Origin: an uncultured Clostridia bacterium
GTDB taxonomy: Bacteria > Bacillota > Clostridia > Christensenellales > Aristaeellaceae
DNA: 64,000 nucleotides
NCBI GenBank assembly: GCA_934636105.1
Contig: CAKTZR010000015.1
Coordinates: 14,928 to 78,927, forward strand
Reading direction: 5' to 3'
Shown: piece by piece, positions 16,285 through 24,486 of the stretch
How positions within the stretch are numbered: position 1 is the first letter of the stretch
Layout of the letters: each line of letters opens with the position of its first letter
Made by a program: the position numbers and the translations under genes
The notes under the pieces: generated by a model
The model's database searches: none
Told to the model about the DNA's origin: nothing
Seen by the model: the letters and a program-made list of their open reading frames with translations, nothing else

Positions 16285-17121
16285 TCAACGCAGATCCATC
16301 GGATCGATGTTGTCCATGTCGTCAAATTCCTGGTTCTCGCCGCACATGCCCCAGATGAAGGTGTAGTTGCTCGTGCCCACGCCGGTGTGGATGGACCAGG
16401 ACGGAGAGATGACGGCCTGCTCGTTGTGCATGAGCAGATGGCGGGTCTCGGTCGGCTCGCCCATCATGTGGAAGACGACGTTGTTATCCTTGAGATCGAA
16501 GTAGAAATAGACCTCCATGCGGCGCTCGTGCGTGTGGCAGGGCATGGAATTCCAGTTGCTGCCCGGCGCGAGCTGGGTCATGCCCATGCAAAGCTGGCAG
16601 CTCTGCATGACGGCCGGATGGATATACTGGTTGATGACGCGCTTGTTGCAGGTTTCCACGCTGCCCAGCGGGCGCTTGTTGGCCTTGTCGATGTCGATTT
16701 TCACGGTCGGATAGGTCTTGTGCGCGGGGCAGGTGTTGATGTAGAACTTGGCCGGATCGGCGGGATCGTCGCTGGTGAAGCTCAATTCCTTCGCGCCCAT
16801 GCCGACATACAGGCCGTCGTACTGCTTGAGGTCGTAAACCGTGCCGTCCACGGTGATCTTACCCTTGCCGCCGATGTTGATGACGCCCATCTCGCGGCGC
16901 TGGAGGAACGTGTCGGAAGCCAGCTCCTTGCAGCCGACCAGCTCCACGCTCTTGGTCACCGGCATCACGCCGCCGGCGATGATGCGGTCAAAGTGGGAAT
17001 AAGTCAAAATCGCGTCGTCCGGCGCGAACACGGTCTCGATGAGGTATTCGCTGCGCAGGCGGTCTGTCGTATAGTGCTTCGCATCTTCCGAAGCGGAAGG
17101 CTGACGAACGGTGAGTTGCAT
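16285..17121 (-). CDS. kduI: 5-keto-4-deoxyuronate isomerase KduI
   Basis: A 278-residue cupin isomerase that converts 5-keto-4-deoxyuronate to 3-deoxy-D-glycero-2,5-hexodiulosonate in pectin and glycosaminoglycan breakdown. Family hallmarks are visible: MGVINIGGKG, YVGMG, the metal-binding stretch MPCHTHERRMEVYFYF, SPSWSIHTG, and the C-terminal DDMDNIDPMDLR. Two in-frame ATGs exist; the second (17121) is taken because GGAGG lies eight bases ahead of it but only two bases ahead of the first (17127). It leads a two-gene operon with kduD, facing the glycyl radical operon. Confidence 0.95.
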   Translation of the reverse strand: MQLTVRQPSASEDAKHYTTDRLRSEYLIETVFAPDDAILTYSHFDRIIAGGVMPVTKSVELVGCKELASDTFLQRREMGVINIGGKGKITVDGTVYDLKQYDGLYVGMGAKELSFTSDDPADPAKFYINTCPAHKTYPTVKIDIDKANKRPLGSVETCNKRVINQYIHPAVMQSCQLCMGMTQLAPGSNWNSMPCHTHERRMEVYFYFDLKDNNVVFHMMGEPTETRHLLMHNEQAVISPSWSIHTGVGTSNYTFIWGMCGENQEFDDMDNIDPMDLR

Positions 17122-17167
17122 GGGCATGTCCTCCTTTTAAACGGGTCAAAACTTCCCTGATAGCTTT

Positions 17168-17196
17168 AGTATAACACAGCTTTCGGGCAAAGGCCA
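17168..17196 (-). promoter_or_regulatory. Likely promoter of kduI-kduD
   Basis: TATACT (17168-17173, minus strand) lies ahead of the GGAGG of kduI. The -35 is poor, which would fit an activated promoter. Confidence 0.5.
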
Positions 17197-17293
17197 TAGC
17201 CGACGCTCAAAAATGTGTGTTTTTTTGTTATCGTATCGGTCAATTTAGACAAATCGTCCGATGAATTGCGTTCTGCATGACGCGCGCGCGTTT

Positions 17294-17308
17294 CGGATAT
17301 CCTATCCG
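17294..17308. promoter_or_regulatory. 15-base palindrome upstream of gerAA
   Basis: CGGATA-tcc-TATCCG is a perfect inverted repeat 24 bases ahead of the gerAA start. It could be an operator; no sigma-G or sigma-F promoter could be placed with confidence. Confidence 0.3.
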
Positions 17309-17332
17309 CAAAACAGGCGGGGAGGTACAGTC

Positions 17333-18799
17333 ATGGAGGACGATCCCATTTCGCTTTGCAGCGAGCTTTCGCGCAATCTCGCCACGCTGCGCGGCCGCTT
17401 CTGCGCGGGCAGCAACGCGGACGTGATTCTTCGCCGCTTCCGCAGCGGCGCGTTTGATTCCGCGCTGCTGACCATCGACGGCATGACTGACACGCGCGAA
17501 ATCGATGAAAATATCCTCAAGCCCTGCATGGCGCTGCCGCCGGAAGCCGGGGAAGACGCGCCGCCGGAGGGCCGCGTCGATTATCTGATGGAGCACGTCG
17601 TTTCCGTCCTGCCGACGGAAATGAAATCGAATTTTGACGACCTGATTGCCGACGCGCTTTCCGGGCAGAGCGTGCTGCTGTGCGACGGATGCGCGGTTGC
17701 CTGCGTGATGGATACGCGCGGGTTTGAAAAGCGCGCCGTCGGCAGGCCGGAAGCGGAACAGGTTGTGCTCGGCCCGCACGAGAGCTTCGGCGAATCCATT
17801 CGAACGAACATCACCCTGCTTCGGCGCATCGTGCAGCGCGAGGAACTGATGACGGAATTCCTTTCCATCGGCGGCGCGATGAAAACCCGCTGCGCGCTGC
17901 TGTATCTGCGCGGCACGGCGGATGAAGCGATGCTCACGCGCATCAAAAAGCGGCTGCTGGCCTGTTCGAGCGACTTCGCGCTGTCGGCGGGCGAGGTCGA
18001 GCAGCTGATCGAAGATCATCCGATGGCGCTGATTCCGCAGTGCGTCTCCACCGAACGACCGGACAGAGCCGCGTCGTTTCTGGCGGAAGGACAGATCGTC
18101 GTGCTGACGGATGGATCGCCGCTGGCGCTGGGCGCGCCCTCGACCTTCTGGCACCAGCTCCACACGCCGGACGACGCTTCCATGCGCTGGCAGTACGGCA
18201 CGTTTCTGCGCGTCGTTCGGTTCATCGGCATGCTGATTCATCTGTTTCTGCCGGGCGCATATATCGCCGTGCTCCGTTTTCACACCGAGTTGATTTCGCC
18301 GATTCTGCTGGCCAGCGTCTATGAGACCAGCTCCCGCGTGCCCACGCCAATTTTTCTGGAAGCGCTGCTGATGACGCTGGCTTTCGATCTCATCAGCGAA
18401 GCGGGGCTGCGCGCGCCGGGCGCGATGGGCAACGCGCTGGGCATCGTCTCCGGCCTGATTCTGGGGCAGAGCGCCGTCAGCGCGGATATCGTCAGTCCGC
18501 TGCTGCTGATTATCGTCGCGGCCAGCGGGCTGGGCGGCTTCTGTATTCCCAATTACGCGTTGAGCGTGGGCATGAAAATCATTCAGCTGCTTTTTCTGAC
18601 GGCGGGCACGCTCGGCGGATTGTATCTGATGGCGCTGCTGGGGCTTGCGCTGCTCTGCGCCGCGTGCGCGATGCGCTCGATCGGTTCGCCGCTGACCGCG
18701 CCGCTCACGCCGAAGCGCCCCGGCAACCCGGATCTGCTGATTCGTTTCCCGCTGTGGCGGCAGAAAGCGAGGGCTTTTTTTGCAAGACAGGAGGATTGA
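17333..18799 (+). CDS. gerAA: Spore germinant receptor subunit A
   Basis: A 488-residue GerA-family protein. The N-terminal ~240 residues are soluble, including the conserved stretch DALSGQSVLLCDGCAVACVMDTRG. They are followed by about five hydrophobic segments with the family motif around GAYIAVLRFHTELI and SEAGLRAPGAMGNALGIVSGLILGQSAV. The protein sits in the spore inner membrane and takes part in germinant sensing. ATG 17333 follows GGGGAGG. First gene of the gerA-type operon; expression would normally be in the forespore. Confidence 0.93.
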   Translation: MEDDPISLCSELSRNLATLRGRFCAGSNADVILRRFRSGAFDSALLTIDGMTDTREIDENILKPCMALPPEAGEDAPPEGRVDYLMEHVVSVLPTEMKSNFDDLIADALSGQSVLLCDGCAVACVMDTRGFEKRAVGRPEAEQVVLGPHESFGESIRTNITLLRRIVQREELMTEFLSIGGAMKTRCALLYLRGTADEAMLTRIKKRLLACSSDFALSAGEVEQLIEDHPMALIPQCVSTERPDRAASFLAEGQIVVLTDGSPLALGAPSTFWHQLHTPDDASMRWQYGTFLRVVRFIGMLIHLFLPGAYIAVLRFHTELISPILLASVYETSSRVPTPIFLEALLMTLAFDLISEAGLRAPGAMGNALGIVSGLILGQSAVSADIVSPLLLIIVAASGLGGFCIPNYALSVGMKIIQLLFLTAGTLGGLYLMALLGLALLCAACAMRSIGSPLTAPLTPKRPGNPDLLIRFPLWRQKARAFFARQED

Positions 18800-19808
18800 G
18801 CAGCGCGCCCGCGCCGCCTACCGTGCGCGCGCCTGCGCGGCGGGGATAGCCTGCGGCGCGCAGATTTTCGCCGTCGGAACGGGGCTGACCGTGCCGCTTG
18901 CCCTCAACGCCGCGTATTTGGCCGCTGTGCCCGCGCTGCTGACGGGCGGAATCATCGGCCTTGCCGCGTCCAAAAAGCGCTCCACGCCGCCGGGAAAGGC
19001 TTTCTGTGCGGCGCTGGCCGTTTCGCTGCTGGTTTGCAGCGCGCTGCTGCTCGGCGCGTGCGCAACGCTCACCCAGCAGACGCTCCTGCCAAACGGCCGC
19101 CTGCTGACCTGCCTGATGCTGACGCTGGCCTTTGCGCTCCTCTGCGCACTGCCCTCCGGCGCAGGCGTGTGCCGGGTGGCGTTCGCGCTTCGGCTGCTGC
19201 TGCCCGCCGCGCTGGTCATTTTCACGGGGCTTTCGCTTTCCTCCAGCTCGACGGCGGGGCTTTTTCCGCTGCTGGGCGCAGGCGTTCAACCGCTCGGCTG
19301 GAGCGCGCTTGTCGGTCTTTCCGCCTGTTCGCCCGCGCTGATGCTCCTTCTGCCGCCGCAGGAATTGGAGGATACGCCCGTGCCTGTGCCGAATGCCGGA
19401 TTTTTCGCGCTCCGCCTTCTGATCGGCGGTCTGCTCGGCGTGCTGATGCTGGCGGCGCTTGCCCTGTGCAACCCCTATGAAATCATTCGAGGTCAGCACG
19501 TCTGGGGCGCGCGGATGACGATTCTTTCCAGTGCGCGCCCGCGCGAAGGGCTGATGCAGACGCTGCTGGTACTCGCCCAGCTCTTTTCGATGCTCATCGG
19601 CGCGGTTTCCACCCTCTGCGCGGCGGTGCAGGCGCTTGAAACAGCTTTCCCGAAGATGCGCTTTTTCAGCCTGTGGCTCTGCGCGGCGCTGCTGCTGGGC
19701 GCCATGCTGGCGGCCGCCTTTTTCGGCATGGACGTTTTGCTGTATGCGTCGCCGTTTCTGCTGATTCCGGAAGGGGTTTTGATTGCAGCATCCCTGATCC
19801 GAAAATAA
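18780..19808 (+). CDS. gerAB: Spore germinant receptor subunit B (permease-like)
   Basis: A 342-residue membrane protein with about ten helices, of the GerAB family related to amino acid permeases and normally the germinant-binding subunit. Visible are an N-terminal helix with GAQIFAVGTG, a TAGLFPLLGAGVQPLGWSA stretch after helix 5, and a final hydrophobic segment. The frame starts at TTG 18780 inside gerAA, and a GGAGG lies within the overlap, so translation is coupled. The N-terminus is unusually rich in Arg and Ala, so the exact start is uncertain. It is more divergent than its neighbours. Confidence 0.8.
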   Translation: MQDRRIEQRARAAYRARACAAGIACGAQIFAVGTGLTVPLALNAAYLAAVPALLTGGIIGLAASKKRSTPPGKAFCAALAVSLLVCSALLLGACATLTQQTLLPNGRLLTCLMLTLAFALLCALPSGAGVCRVAFALRLLLPAALVIFTGLSLSSSSTAGLFPLLGAGVQPLGWSALVGLSACSPALMLLLPPQELEDTPVPVPNAGFFALRLLIGGLLGVLMLAALALCNPYEIIRGQHVWGARMTILSSARPREGLMQTLLVLAQLFSMLIGAVSTLCAAVQALETAFPKMRFFSLWLCAALLLGAMLAAAFFGMDVLLYASPFLLIPEGVLIAASLIRK

Positions 19809-19871
19809 ACGGATTGCGATGCGCGCCCCTACATCGGTTTTCCGTATTTGCCGCATGGAGGTGATGGTGCT

Positions 19872-21047
19872 TTGAAAAAAATCGCGCCGATGCTGCTTCT
19901 GCTTTTGCTGCTGACCGGCTGCACCGGCGGGCAGGAGATTGAAAGCAGCTTATTCGTCATCGCGATGGCGGTGGACGCCGCGCCGGAAGGCAACCTGACC
20001 ATCACCGTCAAAGCGCTTTCCGGTTCGCAGGAGAGCGCCGCTTCCGACGCTTCGGGCGGCGGAGACGAAGCATCCAACCAATCCGATCAAGCCGAAAACC
20101 TGGAACAGACCGAAGCGGGCTACATCGTTTTGAGCGCCACCGCGCCAAGCTGTCTGCGCGCGCTGGGGCTGCTGGGCGCAACCACGCCGCGCACCGTCAA
20201 CCTCTCCCAGCTTCGGGAGATCGTCGTCAGCCAAACGCTGGCCGAGACGGACGCGACACTCTCCATCCTCAAACAGATCCATTCCATCTACCGCGCCAAC
20301 GATGAGGCTGTCGTCGTCGTTACGCCGGATCATGCGGGCGATTTCATCCGCAGACAGCGCGCCGTGCTCGGCCTGCGTCTGTCCAAATACCTCGAAGTGC
20401 TCTTTGAACACTATGAACAGCTCGACGTGATTCCGCCCAGCCCGAACCTCTCCGCCGTCATCGCCGCCATGGAATCCTCCGCAACGGACGCGGCCGCCGT
20501 CTACGCCGCGGGCAACGACTTTAACAACACCCTGCTGCTGAACGGCGAATCCGACCTCGACCGCCTGCCCGGCCATCTGCCCCGAACCGCGCCCGCCCCG
20601 AATGAATACATGGGCGCGGCGCTGTTTTCCGGCCCGCGCATGACCGGCACGCTCACCGGAAGCGAGGTCAGCCTGCTCTGCCTAATGATGGGCAAAGCCA
20701 GCACCCGCGTTTCCGTCATGGATGGCACGCAGTATAAAACTCGCCTGCAAACCCGCGTCAAGCGCAGCATCCAGCCGGATGGCACGCTCTTTGTCTCCCT
20801 CCGCCTGACGCTCACCCTTTCCGCCGGGGAGCAGCAGCGCACCGGGGAGGAAATCGCCGCCGAAATTGCGCAGGACTGCGTGGGCGTGCTGCAAAAACTC
20901 CAGACCGCTTCCTGCGACGCCGTCGGCTTCGGCAAAATCCACATCCGGGATTTTCCCGATATTCCCGCCTGGGAAAGCCTGAATTGGCCCGCGCAGTACG
21001 AAACCCTGCCCGTCTGCGTAACCGCCGACGTGAAAATCCTGCAATAA
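19872..21047 (+). CDS. gerAC: Spore germinant receptor subunit C (lipoprotein)
   Basis: A 391-residue Ger(x)C-family lipoprotein. The signal peptide MKKIAPMLLLLLLLTGCTGG ends in a clear lipobox LLTGC, the only unambiguous lipobox among exported proteins in the window. The mature part begins with the family feature EIESSLFVIAMAVD and holds GAALFSGPRMTGTLTGSE in the middle domain. A low-complexity insert rich in Ser, Asp and Gln (about residues 60-80) is unusual. Start is TTG 19872 behind GGAGGTGATG; an upstream frame would destroy the signal peptide. It completes the A-B-C operon. Confidence 0.9.
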   Translation: MKKIAPMLLLLLLLTGCTGGQEIESSLFVIAMAVDAAPEGNLTITVKALSGSQESAASDASGGGDEASNQSDQAENLEQTEAGYIVLSATAPSCLRALGLLGATTPRTVNLSQLREIVVSQTLAETDATLSILKQIHSIYRANDEAVVVVTPDHAGDFIRRQRAVLGLRLSKYLEVLFEHYEQLDVIPPSPNLSAVIAAMESSATDAAAVYAAGNDFNNTLLLNGESDLDRLPGHLPRTAPAPNEYMGAALFSGPRMTGTLTGSEVSLLCLMMGKASTRVSVMDGTQYKTRLQTRVKRSIQPDGTLFVSLRLTLTLSAGEQQRTGEEIAAEIAQDCVGVLQKLQTASCDAVGFGKIHIRDFPDIPAWESLNWPAQYETLPVCVTADVKILQ

Positions 21048-21118
21048 CATCAGGTTGAAAAGGATTTTGCGCTTTTTTTGAAGAACCTTTCCTATATCTT
21101 TTCCCTCCTGATTGCGAA

Positions 21119-21249
21119 AACTCCTTCCGTCTGCCTTCGGCAGCCACCTCCCTCATGGAGGGAGGCTTTATTCTCACGCTGCCGTAGCTTAATCAAAAGG
21201 CTCCCTCTTTGAGGGAGCTGGCACGCCGAAAGGCGTGACTGAAGGAGTT
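21119..21249. repeat. MITE-like repeat, family 1, copy a
   Basis: 131 bases with terminal inverted repeats AACTCCTTCCGTC and GACTGAAGGAGTT. Inside are two palindromic modules, CCTCCCTCatgGAGGGAGG and GGCTCCCTCtttGAGGGAGC. The right end gives the AAGGAG ribosome site of the following amidohydrolase gene. Confidence 0.85.
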
Positions 21250-21253
21250 TACC

Positions 21254-22444
21254 ATGTACGAAAAAGAAAGCGTGAGTGCCATGAATTTTTTGAATGAAGC
21301 CAAAGCGTATGAAGGCGAAATGCGCGCCTTCTTCGAGGATCTCCATCGTCATCCCGAACCGTCCCATTTCGAAATCCGCACCAATCAGCGCGTGCGCGAG
21401 CAGCTCAAGGCCCACGGCATTGACATGCTCTGCCCGAAGGACAACATCACCATCGCCGTCATCCATGGCGCAAAGCCGGGTAAAACCATCGGCCTGCGCT
21501 TCGATACCGACGCGCTGCAAATGCAGGAGCTTTGCGACGTGCCTTATAAATCCGAACAGGACGGCCTGATGCACGGCTGCGGCCACGACGCGCATACCAC
21601 CTGCGGCGTATACGTCTCCCGCCTGCTCAAGGCGCATGCCGACGAGCTTTGCGGCACGTATAAGGTCATCTTCCAGCCTGCCGAGGAGGGCGAGCACGGC
21701 GCGGACGAGGTCATCGCCACCGGGCTGGTCAACGACGTGGACGCGTTCTTCGGCCTGCACGTCTGGAGCCTGTACCCGACCGGCACGCTGCATGCCACGC
21801 CCGGCGGCATCTGGGCCGAACCGGATATGTTCAAAGTCACCATCCACGGCAAGGGCGGCCACGGCGCAACGCCGGAGCAGTGCGTGGACGCAATCACCGC
21901 GGGCGCGGCGGTCGTGCAGTCGCTGCAAACCATCGTCTCCCGCTTCACCTCGCCGATGGACAGCGTGGTGGTCACCGTCGGTTCGTTCCACGCAGGTACG
22001 CGCTGCAACATCATCGCGCAGGATGCTGTGCTGGAAGGCACGCTCCGCGCATTCGACGACGACGTGCATCGCCGTCTGATCGAGCATTTCAAGCGCATCA
22101 TCACCGACGTCAGCGCCGCCTACGGCTGTACCGCCGAAATCGACATCAACGAGGTCACGGGCGTGGTCGTCAACGACGAAGCCCTCTGCCAGATCGCCCG
22201 CGAAACCGCCGCCGAACTCGTTCCGCCGGAAAAAATTCAGAAGCAGGAACCCTGCATGCTCGGCGACGACTTTGCCGCCTACCGCGCCATCGCGCCCAGC
22301 TGCTTTGTGCAGGTCGGCATGCTCGCGCCGGAAAAGCAATGCTGCCATGCCCATCATCACGGCATGTTCAAGGTGGATGAAGACGTGCTGCCGCTGTGCG
22401 TCGCGTGGATGACCGCCAACGCCGAGCGCGCTGCGAGGAGCTGA
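21254..22444 (+). CDS. M20-family amidohydrolase (N-acyl amino acid hydrolase-like)
   Basis: A 396-residue metallopeptidase-type amidohydrolase, as long as hippurate hydrolase and HipO/AbgB relatives. The N-terminal catalytic domain shows LHRHPEPS, RFDTDALQMQE and the metal-binding MHGCGHDAHTT, then FQPAEEGEHGA. The dimerisation or lid domain starts near residue 185 with KVTIHGKGGHGATPEQCVD, and the last metal ligand lies in HHHGMFKVDEDVLPL. It would split N-acyl or N-aryl-acyl amino acids in the cytoplasm. ATG 21254 follows AAGGAG provided by the end of a mobile repeat. Single gene; substrate not predictable. Confidence 0.93.
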   Translation: MYEKESVSAMNFLNEAKAYEGEMRAFFEDLHRHPEPSHFEIRTNQRVREQLKAHGIDMLCPKDNITIAVIHGAKPGKTIGLRFDTDALQMQELCDVPYKSEQDGLMHGCGHDAHTTCGVYVSRLLKAHADELCGTYKVIFQPAEEGEHGADEVIATGLVNDVDAFFGLHVWSLYPTGTLHATPGGIWAEPDMFKVTIHGKGGHGATPEQCVDAITAGAAVVQSLQTIVSRFTSPMDSVVVTVGSFHAGTRCNIIAQDAVLEGTLRAFDDDVHRRLIEHFKRIITDVSAAYGCTAEIDINEVTGVVVNDEALCQIARETAAELVPPEKIQKQEPCMLGDDFAAYRAIAPSCFVQVGMLAPEKQCCHAHHHGMFKVDEDVLPLCVAWMTANAERAARS

Positions 22445-22445
22445 T

Positions 22446-22467
22446 TTCTCCACAGCTTTGTGGATAA
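22446..22467. other. Pair of DnaA-box-like sites
   Basis: TTCTCCACA (22446-22454) and the perfect TGTGGATAA (22459-22467) face each other downstream of the amidohydrolase gene. Confidence 0.55.
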
Positions 22468-22586
22468 AACAGCCGATTTCCCCGACTGACCCTGCGTCCA
22501 TTTTGATTTCTTAACACGTTTTTAAAAGGGAATTTTCATTTTTCGGCGAAAACATTTTGTATCAGCGTCATTGTCGGGAGGAACGT

Positions 22587-22886
22587 ATGAACTCAAAACC
22601 ATCGAAGCGCCAGCGCTTTAAAAATTTCATTCTGCGCCGCAAGCTCAACACGCTGGGTCTGCTCGTCATCACCGTGATGAGCGCCCTGATTACGCTAATC
22701 TGCGCGCTGCGCGGCTTTCTCTACACGGATATTCTGTTTATCGTCACCCTGCTGCTGGTTGCGCTCTGCTTTGTGCAGTCCATCAAGCTCAAAAAGAGCT
22801 TCCGCACCATTCCGCAGCATTTCAAGGCATCTTCCCACCGCCGTCATGCCCATGTCCGCGAGAACATGGAAACGCCGGAGGCGTGA
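22587..22886 (+). CDS. Small two-helix membrane protein, unknown
   Basis: A 99-residue protein. Residues 1-22 are strongly basic (KRQRFKNFILRRK), two hydrophobic segments lie at ~24-45 and ~50-68, and the rest is a basic, His-rich cytoplasmic tail. I do not recognise a family. ATG 22587 follows CGGGAGG. It stands alone between two pairs of DnaA-box-like sites (22446-22467 and 22887-22918), which is odd for a gene of this kind. Membrane localisation is certain from sequence; the function is open. Confidence 0.75.
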   Translation: MNSKPSKRQRFKNFILRRKLNTLGLLVITVMSALITLICALRGFLYTDILFIVTLLLVALCFVQSIKLKKSFRTIPQHFKASSHRRHAHVRENMETPEA

Positions 22887-22918
22887 TTATCCACAGTTTT
22901 CTCCGTTTTTGTGGACAA
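22887..22918. other. Second pair of DnaA-box-like sites
   Basis: TTATCCACA (22887-22895) is a perfect box that begins at the stop codon of the small membrane protein; TGTGGACAA (22910-22918) has one mismatch in the opposite orientation. Confidence 0.55.
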
Positions 22919-22936
22919 ATCGCATCGCAACTCAAG

Positions 22937-22970
22937 CAAAAAGCGCCCGGTTTTTCGCTGGGCGCTTTTC
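22937..22970. terminator. Bidirectional terminator between small membrane protein and ogt
   Basis: AAGCGCCC pairs with GGGCGCTT with A and T runs at the two sides, so it can serve both converging genes. Confidence 0.75.
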
Positions 22971-23013
22971 TTGATGTCTTTTTTCTCCGACAAAGCGATA
23001 ACAACTCTCCGTT

Positions 23014-23523
23014 TCAAATCGCCGATTCTTTCTTGGGAATGGTCAGCCGCCCCACATCCACGCCCTCCAGCGCCAGCAGTCGAATTTTTCTGTCGAGGCC
23101 CCCGGCATAGCCCGTCAGACTGCCGTTTGCGCCCACCACGCGGTGACACGGCACGATGATCGAAATCGGATTATGCCCAACCGCGCCGCCGACGGCCTGC
23201 GCACTCACGCTGCCGCCCAGCAGCGCGCCGTAGGTCGTCGTCTGTCCATAGGGAATTGCAAGTAGACGCTCCCACACATGCTGCCTGAAAGCCGAACCGA
23301 CAAGGTGCAGCGGCGGGGTGAAATCCGGCTGTCTGCCCGCAAAATAGAGATCCAGCCAGCGCGCCGTTTCATCCAGAATCGGCGTGCTTTTTTCTTCGCG
23401 CTCCTCCGGCAGATTCGCCGCGAAATACTTCGCGCCGTCAAACCAAAGCCCCGTCAGGCCCTGCTCGTCCGCGGCAAGCAGGATGCTGCCGAGGGGCGAG
23501 GCGTAACGCCGAGTGAACGTCAT
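23014..23523 (-). CDS. ogt: Methylated-DNA--protein-cysteine methyltransferase
   Basis: A 169-residue DNA repair protein that takes methyl groups from O6-methylguanine onto its own cysteine. The active site IVPCHRVVGANG (acceptor Cys in PCHRV) lies near residue 127. The DNA-binding helix-turn-helix FRQHVWERLLAIPYGQTTTYG precedes it and GYAGGLDRK follows, all at family spacing. The N-terminal ~75 residues are the ribonuclease-like domain. ATG 23523 lies behind GAGGAGG; the upstream in-frame ATG has no ribosome site. Single gene. Confidence 0.95.
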   Translation of the reverse strand: MTFTRRYASPLGSILLAADEQGLTGLWFDGAKYFAANLPEEREEKSTPILDETARWLDLYFAGRQPDFTPPLHLVGSAFRQHVWERLLAIPYGQTTTYGALLGGSVSAQAVGGAVGHNPISIIVPCHRVVGANGSLTGYAGGLDRKIRLLALEGVDVGRLTIPKKESAI

Positions 23524-23595
23524 TTCCGCGCTTCCTCCTCTTGCCTTCGTTTTGTTTGAATGCGACGATTTTATCATAAAAATCCGATTTTAAGC

Positions 23596-23632
23596 AAAAA
23601 GCCGTCCCTTTCTTCCCGAAAAGGATGGCTCG
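23596..23632 (-). terminator. Terminator of the TRIC/UPF0126 gene
   Basis: On the minus strand AGCCATCCTTT pairs with AGGGACGGCT and is followed by five T residues, a few bases past the stop codon. Confidence 0.75.
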
Positions 23633-23634
23633 AT

Positions 23635-24282
23635 TCATTCCAGCGCCTTGGGCAGATTCCATTTGAACACCGTCGCCAGGATGCGCACCGCCGTGGTGAT
23701 GAGCATGCCCAGCCCATAGGCCGCAACCTCGCCCACGCCTGCGCGAAGCAGCAGCGCATACCCCAGCGCGCCGAGAATCGCCGCAACGGCGTACACGCGT
23801 TTTTTGAGCACGAACGGCATTTCGCGCAGGAGCACATCGCGGATCATACCGCCGCCGATGGCTGTGGTCGTGCCGAGAAAGGTGGTCAAAAACACATTAT
23901 CCGCGAAGCCCGCCTCCATGCCGATACGCGCGCCGGAGACAGCGAACACGCCCAAACCGATCGCATCGAACACGTTATTGATCTGCTCGATCATCTTTTC
24001 ACGGGCGACATAGCGCTCCTTAAACGTTCTGGCGATGACAAACACGATGAGCGCGCACAGGCAGGCCATCAGCACATAATGGAAATTGGTAAACATGCGC
24101 GGCGGGAAATAGCCGATGAGCATATCGCGCAGCGTGCCGCCGCCGAGCGCGGTGAACACGGCCATCAGCAGCACGCCGAAAATATCCGTGCCCTTATCCA
24201 CGGCGACCATCGCGCCGGACACGGCAAAGGCTGCCGTTCCGACAGCCTCGCAGATATTGAAAATTCCGTTGATATCGGTCAT
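23635..24282 (-). CDS. TRIC-type cation channel / UPF0126 membrane protein
   Basis: A 215-residue membrane protein with seven hydrophobic segments made of two similar halves, as in YadS/YicG. Each half has the family motif: FAVSGAMVA with GGGTLRDML in the first, and FAVSGARIG with GGGMIRDVL in the second. Relatives form trimeric cation channels, and some have been linked to glycine uptake. The ATG at 24282 is used because the protein family starts here; AAGGAG, part of the adjoining repeat, lies 14 bases ahead, rather far. Single gene. Function in this organism is uncertain. Confidence 0.9.
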   Translation of the reverse strand: MTDINGIFNICEAVGTAAFAVSGAMVAVDKGTDIFGVLLMAVFTALGGGTLRDMLIGYFPPRMFTNFHYVLMACLCALIVFVIARTFKERYVAREKMIEQINNVFDAIGLGVFAVSGARIGMEAGFADNVFLTTFLGTTTAIGGGMIRDVLLREMPFVLKKRVYAVAAILGALGYALLLRAGVGEVAAYGLGMLITTAVRILATVFKWNLPKALE

Positions 24283-24294
24283 ATTGTTTTTCTT

Positions 24295-24474
24295 AACTCC
24301 TTCCGTCACGCCTACGGCGTGCCACCTCCCTCAAAGAGGGAGGCTTTTCGTATAAGCTTCTCAACTAAATATTTTTATCTTTTGGGGAAAAAGGACTTTT
24401 TTTACTGGACAGATCACGTATAGCTTAAGGCTCCCTCCTTGAGGGAGCTGTCAGCGAAGCTGACTGAAGGAGTT
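24295..24474. repeat. MITE-like repeat, family 1, copy b
   Basis: 180 bases between AACTCCTTCCGTC and GACTGAAGGAGTT. It holds CCTCCCTCaaaGAGGGAGG and GGCTCCCTCctTGAGGGAGC modules around an AT-rich, non-coding core. Its left end lies just ahead of the TRIC gene start and its right end just past the cca stop. Confidence 0.88.
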
Positions 24475-24486
24475 GAATGGCGCAAA

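Noticed and set aside
21119..24474. CRISPR array from repeated palindromes
   Set aside because: The copies are kilobases apart and inverted within themselves, with no regular spacers and no cas genes.
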